Part shown: piece after piece, positions 15,882 to 22,979 of the stretch
Layout of the letters: every line of letters begins with the position of its first letter
Position numbering within the stretch: the stretch's first letter is position 1
Assembly (NCBI GenBank): GCA_903927605.1
Contig: CAIYNT010000084.1
Location: forward strand, 1-25,281
Direction: 5' to 3'
Origin: an uncultured Holophagaceae bacterium
GTDB taxonomy: Bacteria; Acidobacteriota; Holophagae; Holophagales; Holophagaceae
DNA length: 25,281 nt
Translations under genes and position numbers: made by a program
The notes under the pieces: model-generated
Database searches by the model: none
Told to the model about the DNA's origin: nothing
What the model saw: only the letters and a program-made list of their open reading frames with translations

Positions 15882-18800
15882 CTACTGGAGGAGAATGCGT
15901 TTGCCTGACGCGATGTGGCGGGCACAGGCTTGGCGGAGTTCTTCGATCGCAGCTTCCAATTGCTCCTCGGTCTCGATGCCGCCCTGGAAGAATTGGTTCA
16001 CCCGCAGGCTGACGACGCGTTCACCTTCCAGGAGCTGAAGCACCTTGGCCTGGGCTTCCCTGGTCTTGGTCTCGCTGGCATCCCGCTCCGCCCGGATCTG
16101 GGAGATGGAGATGTTGCTCGTGAAGGACGTGGCCAACCGGTTGAGGGGAGCGGCAATGGTGTTGCGCTGCTCCTCTTCCAGGTCGCTCCATCCGGGCATG
16201 GCCTGAAGTTGCTGAAGGGCTTCGGTGTAAGCGGAGGTCCGCTCCTCCACCACCTGCTGCTGGATGGTCTCGAAAGCGGTCTGGAGTTTCCCCGCCAGCC
16301 GTTCGATCTCGGGTAAGTCCCGGAAGAAGGAGTCACGTCCCAGCTTGTCTTCCAGGGCCTTGCCGCACTCCTGGAGTTCGGAGTCCAGGTCCGGTTCCTG
16401 CTGAAGGACGCCCCAAGCCTCCTTCGCCGTCGTCTGGGCCTTCTGGAGGACGAACAGCTGGGGCTCCAACAGGTTCTGGGCCAAGTGCCCCGCCCGCTCG
16501 AAGGCATCTTTCAGCTTCCGGAACTCGGAGCGGAAGGCTTGGATGGTGTGTGCCTCCTGGCCACTGCGGATGTCCCGGACGAGTTCGAGGGCCTCCTGGA
16601 GCTTGGCTTCCCCGGGCAGGCTGTGGCGAACCAGAAGCGTGTGCACTCTCTGAAGCTCGGACTCGCGCTGCTCCAGTTCGGTGCGGATCTCCAGGGCCAT
16701 CTTGCCCTGTTCGAGTTCCTTGACCTCCTTGCCGAAGGTCTGGCGGAAGGCGTCGGCTGTCTGAACCAAAAGCTTGTAGTCCAGCCCCTCCTTCGGACGG
16801 AAGGACGCCTGCCGGAAAGCGGTGTTGTTGGAGAAGGTGTTCTTGGCCGCCGTGCTGCGGGCGTCTTCGAAGGTGCTTCCCCCGCCAGTGGCCTCGATCT
16901 TCCCGGCCCGAAGCAGGCAGAGCACCAGGAGCTTCACCATGTCGAAGTCCCAGCCGAAGGGCTCCTTGTGGAAGACCTCCTCCAGGTAGCGTCCCGTGGC
17001 GGAGTCGCCGTAGTCCGTGCGGCTCTTGATGCGGATGAAGACTTCGGAGAGCGGGGCCTGGTCGGCAGCAAAGAGGGTCTTGCCACCCTCCTCCTTGAGC
17101 AGGTGCAGGCGGCTGAAGAGGGGCGACAGGCCCTGGAGGCTGTCGGCGGTGAGAAGCGATGAGAGATCTTTGGCCTCCAGCTTGGAAGCGGCTTCCCCGA
17201 AGCGATGGTAGACCTCCGGCAGGGCCTGGCCGAGGAGGTTTTTCACCGTCGTGTCCACGCCGGTTCCACCCTCGGGGCTCCGGTCATTCCCCCGGAAGAA
17301 CACGCTGCCAGACAGGAGGGCATCACGGAGGCGACGGCGGATCTCTTCGCGGTGGCGACTGAGCCGATGGCGCTCTTCCACTACGAGGTGCCCCTGATCG
17401 GGGGTTCGGGCGTCCCGTTCCCGCAGCCGGAGGATCTCCTTCGAGCGGAAGAACTGGACTACTTCTTCGTCGAGAGCGGGAGCCAAGGAGGCGGCCCAGA
17501 AGATGGTGAACTTCTCGGCCTGACTGCGACGCCGCAGTTCCTCCACCTGATCCCGGTAGTCCTGGCCCTCACCGGTGAGTTGGACGCTGACAGGGAGGTC
17601 ACCCTCCAGGAGTTCCTTCCCGTTGACCAGGAGCCCCGCCTTGAAGAGCTTGACCCCATTGAGGGTCTGAGAGGGCTGGGGATCCCAGAAGCCAGTCAAG
17701 GTTTCGGCGAGAATCTGGTTGCGTTCGGAGGTCTTGGGATCAAGGGCGCTGCGGCTGCGTTCCCAGTCGTCCTCGACGGGGCTCGGGATGCGGTAGCCAT
17801 CATCCCCCTTCCGCACCAGCATGGCCTTTTCCAGTTCGGCCAGGGCTTCACGGACGAGGGGCAGCTTGGAGTCCGAATCGACGGTGGGGTGGAGCATGGC
17901 GGCGATGTTCTCCGCCGTCCGGTGCACCGTCTTGACGAACTGGAGCATACAGACCGTCTTGGCCACGGCCTGGGCCATGGGGTGGCTCACCAGCTTGGGG
18001 ATGTCGGTGATCTTGCCCCGGACTTCGCCCTCGATGTTGCCGCTGACCAGGTCGTAGACATGCTCCAGGGTGACGAGCTGGCCGATCTCCTTGTGCGCCA
18101 GATCCACCTGGGGGTTCACCAGCAACTGCTGGGCAAGCTTGATGATCGTCCGGTTGGCACCGCCGACATGCTTGGAGGCTCCACCCTGGGTGCGGAGCCC
18201 CGAAACCACATTGATAATCAGCTCCACCTGGTAGGGCAGCAGGGGATAGAGCGCCACAAAGCGGAGGGCACTGAGTTCGGGTAGCTTGATCTCCGCCGTC
18301 ACCCGGGTGCAGTCCGCGAGACGGGCGCGATGCTCCTCATAGAGCTTGTGGAGAATGGCCTCGGCGTCCTTGTTCTTCTCCAGCACACGACGGCTGGTGA
18401 CCTCCGAGATGTCGCTGGGCTCCAGGTGGACTTGGAGTTCCTGGGGAAAGCGGTCCATGACCCGGGCCAGCTCGACCCGCCGGTCATCCAGACCACTCAC
18501 CAACTCGGTGAGCTTCTCCTGGGAGGTCACCACCAACCAGAACTTGCCCCGGCCCGCCACGCCCAACTGCTGGACGAGCGCCTGGAGGTCCAACATCTTC
18601 TGGACATCACGGGCCACGAACTGGCCTACCTCGTCCACGACGAACATCAGGGCCTTGCCAGGCAGCCTGCGCTCGATGAGGGCCTTACAGCGTTCCGCCA
18701 ACCTGCGGGGGTTGATGTCTGCCTGCGTCCTGGCCCCCTTTACCCACGAGTCCGGGTTGGGGTAGGTCACGGCATCCAGGCGGTTGAGGGCGGCGCTGGC

Positions 18801-19421
18801 CTGGTTCATGGCCATGACGGGCAGGTTCTTCTTGGTATCCCAGTGCTGCCCTGGGTAGAGCTGCCCGAAGGCTCCCTTGAAGGCGTCTAAGCGCCCCTCT
18901 TCTTCGAGGGCGATTTCAAGCTCGGCCAGGTCCAGGTTCTGGGCATACCCCAGGCTCCGCAGGAGGGCCAGGTAGGTGATCTCGGTCAGGGACTGCCCCG
19001 CCCGGATGCCCCGCTCCGAGGACACATCGAAGATCACCACATGGGTGGGGATCTTCTCGTTGATGGTCTGGAGTAGCACCGAGGCTTTGTTGTCCCGGAA
19101 GCGGTCCCGGAGCAGGGTTGCAGCGGCATCTCCCAGTAGGGGGCGGTTCTCGATCCCCATGCCGAGGTATTTGGCAAAGCTGGATTTGCCGGACCCGAAG
19201 AACCCGGACACCCAGACGCCGATCCCCTCGTGGGGCTTGTTGGGGGTTTCAAGGTAGCGGTCCAGCAGGATGTTGAAGGACCGCTGGATGGCATCGGTGA
19301 CCACATATTCCCGGATTTCATCTCGGACGACGCCCTCGTCGGTCTGGTCCACCTTGATGACTTCCTCGATGCGCCGCTCGATGTCCTGCGCAAAGAGGGA
19401 TCGGATTTTGTGGTCAGCCAT
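15882..19421 (-). CDS. brxC: BREX protein BrxC (large P-loop ATPase)
   Basis: A 1179-residue BrxC. The ATG ending at 19421 is preceded by GAGG at 6 bases and follows the brxB stop by 13 bases; an upstream in-frame ATG at 19505 lies within brxB and is rejected. It begins with the family-typical IRSLFAQDIERRIEEVIKV. Walker A is GFFGSGKS (73-80) after GVWVS, and Walker B is LMFVVDEVGQFV (258-269, with Asp263-Glu264). The remainder is long and helical, with probable coiled coils in the C-terminal 350 residues (many Glu/Gln/Leu heptads). BrxC is an ATPase required for BREX methylation and restriction, related to PglY and ORC/Cdc6-like ATPases. It normally sits just upstream of pglX, as here. Confidence 0.95.
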   Translation of the reverse strand: MADHKIRSLFAQDIERRIEEVIKVDQTDEGVVRDEIREYVVTDAIQRSFNILLDRYLETPNKPHEGIGVWVSGFFGSGKSSFAKYLGMGIENRPLLGDAAATLLRDRFRDNKASVLLQTINEKIPTHVVIFDVSSERGIRAGQSLTEITYLALLRSLGYAQNLDLAELEIALEEEGRLDAFKGAFGQLYPGQHWDTKKNLPVMAMNQASAALNRLDAVTYPNPDSWVKGARTQADINPRRLAERCKALIERRLPGKALMFVVDEVGQFVARDVQKMLDLQALVQQLGVAGRGKFWLVVTSQEKLTELVSGLDDRRVELARVMDRFPQELQVHLEPSDISEVTSRRVLEKNKDAEAILHKLYEEHRARLADCTRVTAEIKLPELSALRFVALYPLLPYQVELIINVVSGLRTQGGASKHVGGANRTIIKLAQQLLVNPQVDLAHKEIGQLVTLEHVYDLVSGNIEGEVRGKITDIPKLVSHPMAQAVAKTVCMLQFVKTVHRTAENIAAMLHPTVDSDSKLPLVREALAELEKAMLVRKGDDGYRIPSPVEDDWERSRSALDPKTSERNQILAETLTGFWDPQPSQTLNGVKLFKAGLLVNGKELLEGDLPVSVQLTGEGQDYRDQVEELRRRSQAEKFTIFWAASLAPALDEEVVQFFRSKEILRLRERDARTPDQGHLVVEERHRLSRHREEIRRRLRDALLSGSVFFRGNDRSPEGGTGVDTTVKNLLGQALPEVYHRFGEAASKLEAKDLSSLLTADSLQGLSPLFSRLHLLKEEGGKTLFAADQAPLSEVFIRIKSRTDYGDSATGRYLEEVFHKEPFGWDFDMVKLLVLCLLRAGKIEATGGGSTFEDARSTAAKNTFSNNTAFRQASFRPKEGLDYKLLVQTADAFRQTFGKEVKELEQGKMALEIRTELEQRESELQRVHTLLVRHSLPGEAKLQEALELVRDIRSGQEAHTIQAFRSEFRKLKDAFERAGHLAQNLLEPQLFVLQKAQTTAKEAWGVLQQEPDLDSELQECGKALEDKLGRDSFFRDLPEIERLAGKLQTAFETIQQQVVEERTSAYTEALQQLQAMPGWSDLEEEQRNTIAAPLNRLATSFTSNISISQIRAERDASETKTREAQAKVLQLLEGERVVSLRVNQFFQGGIETEEQLEAAIEELRQACARHIASGKRILLQ

Positions 19422-19434
19422 GCTCTGCCTCAAC

Positions 19435-20007
19435 TTAGAAAATCTTGGGCCGGTAGTTGTGGTCCGCTTCCAGCACACCCAGGAACTTGAGCCCAGCGGG
19501 GCCATCCAGGGTTCCGGGGTAGCAGAGGATGGTTGGGGCCTTCACCTTGCCCTTCATCTGCTCCAGGAGGGCAAAGGTCCGGTAACACGGGAAGAGTGCC
19601 CCGGTTCTCCAGAGGAAGACCACATCCTGGGTTGGATCGGCGTCCACCGGCATGGCTTCACCCACCAGATCCGGCAAGGGACGGTGGGTGGCCAGAATTT
19701 CACTGACCGTCTCGATGGCTTCAGGGAGCCCAACCGACTTCTCCCCTTCAATCAGTTCTGTCCAGGTGACGGGGGATTGCATGGCCTGGTCCAGCAGGTG
19801 TGCCAGCGACACACGGGTGACCCGCTTTCCCTTGTTCTGGAGACGTGTGCACAGGAGGTCCAGCTCCTTCCGGAACAGGAACTCCTCCTCAGGGTCGTAG
19901 TGGAAAATCGCATAGGGCATGTCGTGGTAGGCGCTGATCGCGGGCCGTGGATCAGACAGGGCAAGCACCCCTTCGAGGTCACGAAGTCGTTCGATCCATG
20001 GCTTCAT
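19435..20007 (-). CDS. brxB: BREX protein BrxB (DUF1788)
   Basis: A 190-residue BrxB. The start is the ATG that overlaps the brxA stop (ATGA) with AAGGG upstream; another ATG at 20016 would add three residues with no spacing to that site. DUF1788 features are MPYAIFHYDPEEEF near residue 27, VVFLWRTGALFPCYR in the second half, and the conserved end PTILCYPGTLDG, then FLGVLEADHNYRPKIF. The biochemical role of BrxB is not settled; it is a core component in several BREX types. It lies between brxA and brxC as usual. Confidence 0.93.
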   Translation of the reverse strand: MKPWIERLRDLEGVLALSDPRPAISAYHDMPYAIFHYDPEEEFLFRKELDLLCTRLQNKGKRVTRVSLAHLLDQAMQSPVTWTELIEGEKSVGLPEAIETVSEILATHRPLPDLVGEAMPVDADPTQDVVFLWRTGALFPCYRTFALLEQMKGKVKAPTILCYPGTLDGPAGLKFLGVLEADHNYRPKIF

Positions 20008-20789
20008 ACGGGCCATCCCTTGGCGTAGGTCAGCAGGTTCTCAGCGGGAAGGCGGAGGTCTACGAGGCTCCCGGCTGTCTGGTAGTCCACCTTCCGGTAT
20101 TGGTGAAGGCGAAGCAGCTCCTGGTGAACAGCCAGGGGTGACATCAGGAAGATCCGCCAATCCTCTGCATCCACGATCTTGGCCAGACCCACCTTCCGGT
20201 CCACCAGGGCGTGGAGGATGTAGAGGACGCAGGGGTCGGGCAGGTGGTAGGGCACCGTGCTCTTGACGGTGCCACCTTCCAAGAGGCCGAAGGTCGCCGC
20301 GAACTTGAGCAATCCACTAGCGACATAGCGGAGCGTCGAGGCTGCCCACGGGGCCTTCACCCTATCGTTGGGCTTCAGCAGCCATGCGAAGTGAGCTTCG
20401 ACCTCATCGGGTTTGAACCTCTGGCTCCCGGCCTGAACGCGGGGGAACAGGAAGTTCAGCATGAAGTCCCGCACCAGGAACTCCGACTGGGCCACATGCC
20501 AGAGGAGAAGGGGCTTCCAGAGGTCCATGGACACCCCCTGCTGGGCAAGCAGGACCAGGGGGCGGTCTCTGCCCTCGGGATCAAAGCGGCTACTGATGTT
20601 CCAGAGGACATTCGTGAGCCACTTGGAGGTGGGAGCCCCAACCAGGTTCTCCTCCCGGATGCGGTCCATGTTGGCCTTCTTGGACAGCGTGAAGTCCCAG
20701 GTGCGGAAGGCCGCATAGGTCTCTTGGACCATGGCCCCTTTGATCACTCCAGCGGAGGTCACCCTTGGGGGAGCGGGGCTGGCCTTCAT
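20004..20789 (-). CDS. brxA: BREX protein BrxA (DUF1819)
   Basis: A 261-residue BrxA. The start is the ATG overlapping the brxE stop (ATGA at 20786-20789); an in-frame ATG at 20813 is possible but lies inside brxE. The DUF1819 pattern is visible as AGVIKGAMVQETYAAFRTWD near the N-terminus, then LVLLAQQGVSMDLWKPLLLWH and EFLVRDFMLNFL in the middle, and LHQYRKVDYQ near the end. BrxA of type 1 systems is a small helical DNA-binding protein; this one is somewhat longer than the ~200-residue family norm. It overlaps both neighbours by 4 bases, so brxE, brxA and brxB should be translated together. Confidence 0.92.
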   Translation of the reverse strand: MKASPAPPRVTSAGVIKGAMVQETYAAFRTWDFTLSKKANMDRIREENLVGAPTSKWLTNVLWNISSRFDPEGRDRPLVLLAQQGVSMDLWKPLLLWHVAQSEFLVRDFMLNFLFPRVQAGSQRFKPDEVEAHFAWLLKPNDRVKAPWAASTLRYVASGLLKFAATFGLLEGGTVKSTVPYHLPDPCVLYILHALVDRKVGLAKIVDAEDWRIFLMSPLAVHQELLRLHQYRKVDYQTAGSLVDLRLPAENLLTYAKGWPV

Positions 20790-21364
20790 CCTTCGACCCC
20801 CAGGTCCAGCCACGGCACGATGGGTGCACCCTGCTCGCCAAAGGAGAAGGCACCTGCCAACAGGGTCAGGGACTGATCATTCAGGGGCTGACGAGGCAGC
20901 TGGACTTCAGGGCTTCCCGAATGGACCAGGTTGCTCAGGGTCTTGGCGTAAGCCGGGCTCCAGAGGTCGAAGTGGCCCAGGCTGTCCAGCAAGGGGGCGG
21001 GGGGCATGTTCTGGAGCTTCTGGAAGAACGGCGACCACTCGTCCCCGGCTCCGGCCCAGGAAGCCCATCGGTGGTCGAAGGCGTCCTCGATGACGGCAGG
21101 CAGGTTCCACAGGGTTACGGCCTTGGGGTTGGGATACCGTTCCAGGCATCGCTGGCGGGCCACCTCGAAAACCACCCGAGCCCTTGCCCAGGGGTGGGTC
21201 CGGGAGAAGCCACGACGGAACAGGCTTTCCCCGACGCTGCCGAGGACGCCTTGGGTGCTCCACCAACCGTTAAGGTCAGCCTCCCCAGCACGACCGACTA
21301 CGAGCCGCAGCTTGAGCAGGCGGTCGAAGTCTAAGTCCTTGCGATGAGCAGGTGTGGAATTCAT
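20786..21364 (-). CDS. brxE: BREX protein BrxE, first gene of the operon
   Basis: A 192-residue protein assigned to BrxE from LLKLRLVVGRAGEADLNGWW near the N-terminus, LFRRGFSRTHPWARARVVFEVA, and VTLWNLPAVIEDAFD, which are family-like. BrxE is described mainly from type 6 BREX, where it precedes brxA-brxB-brxC; its function is unknown. The ATG at 21364 has no strong Shine-Dalgarno sequence. Upstream lie 450 non-coding bases, so the operon promoter should be there. The stop overlaps the brxA start. Confidence 0.85.
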   Translation of the reverse strand: MNSTPAHRKDLDFDRLLKLRLVVGRAGEADLNGWWSTQGVLGSVGESLFRRGFSRTHPWARARVVFEVARQRCLERYPNPKAVTLWNLPAVIEDAFDHRWASWAGAGDEWSPFFQKLQNMPPAPLLDSLGHFDLWSPAYAKTLSNLVHSGSPEVQLPRQPLNDQSLTLLAGAFSFGEQGAPIVPWLDLGVEG

Positions 21365-21818
21365 TTTGAAAGTCTATCAAGAGCGGGAGGTTACGAACGA
21401 ACGGATGCTCCAAGAATCGTGTTCCGCCAGGTTGCCAGGATGCCAGTGACGACGGTGGGGTTCTACCCTACTTGAAGTCGTCTACAGAAAGTGGACCTCC
21501 GCTACAAGTGGTGTGGGTGTAGAGCTACGCACAGCTTGTAGTTACCTTCCGTTGGACGCCCCCGGAGGTCGGCCTCAGGAAGGCCACTAGGAGACGTCGA
21601 GTGGATGTTGGGAGGGTGGTAGTGGCCCGGAGGCGACAGAACGCATCTACGGGCTTTCTAGGGGGCAACACAGAGAAGTGGGGAATCGAGGCAAGCACCT
21701 GTGGTAGTGCTGCAATCAATGGCTTTTTGGTTGGCTATGCCTACCACAGAAGGTGTGAGGGCATTTTTAGCCCGTCAGTGGAAGGACTTGCGGGTCTGGT
21801 CGTGACAGACGTCCCAGG
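21365..21818 (-). promoter_or_regulatory. Intergenic region upstream of the BREX operon
   Basis: About 450 bases lie between brxE and the Bro-N gene, both on the minus strand, with no supported gene. The BREX promoter must be here, but I see no strong -35/-10 pair. Structured elements are a 7-base inverted repeat (21502-21541), a short dyad GGCCT-5 nt-AGGCC (21571-21585), and a weak GGGC/GCCC dyad with an A/T loop near 21760, possibly part of the Bro-N terminator. Confidence 0.45.
21502..21541. repeat. Inverted repeat CTACAAG-26 nt-CTTGTAG
   Basis: The 7-base arms (21502-21508 and 21535-21541) are perfect and lie about 140 bases upstream of brxE. The position suits an operator of the BREX operon. 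No BrxR/WYL regulator gene is present in the window, so the binding protein, if any, is unknown. Confidence 0.4.
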
Positions 21819-22526
21819 CTACAGATCCCACTTCCGCTCCTGTCGGAACAATTCGGGGAACCTGCCGCCGAACTCAGACCGGACCCAGGAGTCGAACTCC
21901 AACGACGCCGGGGTCTTGATGAGACCGAGGGCCATGTCCAGCCCCGCCCACGTCAGGCAGAGGTCCCGTTTCGGGCGAGCACCAGCGTGATGATGGAGAG
22001 GCTCCACAAACTTGAACTCATCGGGGATCTGCGAGATGACCGCAGAAAACTGCTTCTTCGCCTTGAGGGCAGCGAAGACATCCCGGGCAACCCAGTTGGG
22101 CTCGCCGTCGATGTTCAAGATGGTCCGGGGTGCGTAAGGGCGGCCCTTGATGGTGATCATGTGAGGGACGACCGGAGTGGTCTCGATGACCTCCTGGAAG
22201 CCCATCATCAGCTCCAGGGTCAGGCCCCGCTCAGGGCCTACGGTCTGAGGGCACTCAAGGTCGCGCTGGCAGAGGAGTTGATAAAGCTCGTCCAGCATGT
22301 TGTAGGCGAAGCCTACCGTGAGGACGGATTGACCTTCGCGCACACCGGCCAGCTTCACCGCGAGTCCCTTCTGCCAGACCTTCATGCGCATGGGCTTGTG
22401 CTGTTCGTCCCGCAACTTGGTGGCGTCGAGGATAGAGGCGTTGGCCCAGATCGTGGCCCCATTGTTTTCTGCGGAACGAAGATTGATGCTGCTGGTAATT
22501 GGCACTGACTTCCAGATGAGACTCAC
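21819..22526 (-). CDS. Bro-N domain protein (phage antirepressor-like)
   Basis: A 235-residue protein. The start is a GTG ending at 22526 with a perfect AGGAGG 4 bases upstream; the longer reading from 22652 has no such site. The first 120 residues (SLIWKSVPITSS, then WQKGLAVKLAGV) are not recognised. The C-terminal 100 residues resemble the Bro-N domain: RTILNIDGEPNWVARDVFAAL, then a basic histidine-containing segment, then WAGLDMALGLIKTPASLEFD followed by SWVRSEF, corresponding to the conserved Phe-x-x-Trp-Val end of Bro-N. Bro-N proteins are DNA-binding and typical of phages and mobile elements, often antirepressors. It lies between the primase-like gene and the BREX operon in the same direction and could influence the BREX promoter region (inference). 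Confidence 0.75.
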   Translation of the reverse strand: MSLIWKSVPITSSINLRSAENNGATIWANASILDATKLRDEQHKPMRMKVWQKGLAVKLAGVREGQSVLTVGFAYNMLDELYQLLCQRDLECPQTVGPERGLTLELMMGFQEVIETTPVVPHMITIKGRPYAPRTILNIDGEPNWVARDVFAALKAKKQFSAVISQIPDEFKFVEPLHHHAGARPKRDLCLTWAGLDMALGLIKTPASLEFDSWVRSEFGGRFPELFRQERKWDL

Positions 22527-22979
22527 GCTACCTCCTGTTGGGTGGTTGGTTGATTTGGCGTCGATACCGGAGATCGGCTGACGCCTTGGGTGGATCTGCC
22601 TTCGTTGACTAGGTGGTGTGGCCGAGTTGTGCTCGTTGCACTGGGGGGACACGACCCCGAAGGGGGGAGAGCCTAGGTTGGTGCTCTTGTTCCCTGTGTT
22701 CCCGGCTTTCTATCGCGAGTGGGAACGGGATCGTTCAATGTTTTCAGCCTTGTTCCACTGTTCCCCTAGTTCCACTTCATATATGTCTATCTCTAAAACA
22801 GAAGCACAACTTTTCCCCGGGGGTTGATTCTGGCCCCCATTCCCCCCACCCCCCTCAGCAGGCTGGGGAACAGGTAGAACACAGGGAACAACCTTTGTTT
22901 TCAGTGGCATTCCATGTTCCGTCACTGTGTTGGGTCTGTGGAACTGGGGAACATCAGCGCCCCCGCGAACCTGAGCGGT
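22527..22979. other. Non-coding region between Bro-N and primase genes, possible replication origin
   Basis: These 453 bases contain no supported gene. The right two thirds are filled with GGAACA/TGTTCC motifs (annotated separately) around an A/T-rich stretch at about 22774-22817 and a C-rich run at about 22830-22860. The left part (22527-22687) holds the Bro-N ribosome binding site (AGGAGG complement at 22531-22536) and presumably its promoter. Confidence 0.5.
22688..22953. repeat. Symmetric iteron-like array of GGAACA/TGTTCC motifs
   Basis: Four clusters of a 6-base motif have an 8-9 base internal period. Cluster A has TGTTCC at 22688 and 22697. Cluster B has TGTTCC at 22751 and 22759 and AGTTCC at 22768. 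Cluster C has GGAACA at 22867, AGAACA at 22876 and GGAACA at 22885. Cluster D has GGAACT at 22939-22945 and GGAACA at 22948. Single copies lie at 22721 (GGGAAC) and 22915 (TGTTCC). A and B point one way and C and D the other, around an A/T-rich centre. Eleven copies of GGAAC/GTTCC in 266 bases compares with roughly 0.5 expected by chance. Next to a primase-helicase gene, this resembles initiator-binding iterons; a multi-operator is the alternative. Confidence 0.65.

Noticed and set aside
14726..16012. Long plus-strand open frame antisense to pglX-N and brxC
   Set aside because: It is the high-GC mirror of conserved coding sequence on the minus strand. Its translation is low-complexity and unlike any family, and it has no ribosome binding site.
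17205..18284. Plus-strand open frame of 359 codons opposite brxC
   Set aside because: brxC is clearly coding on the minus strand with family motifs throughout; this is an antisense frame created by GC-rich third positions.
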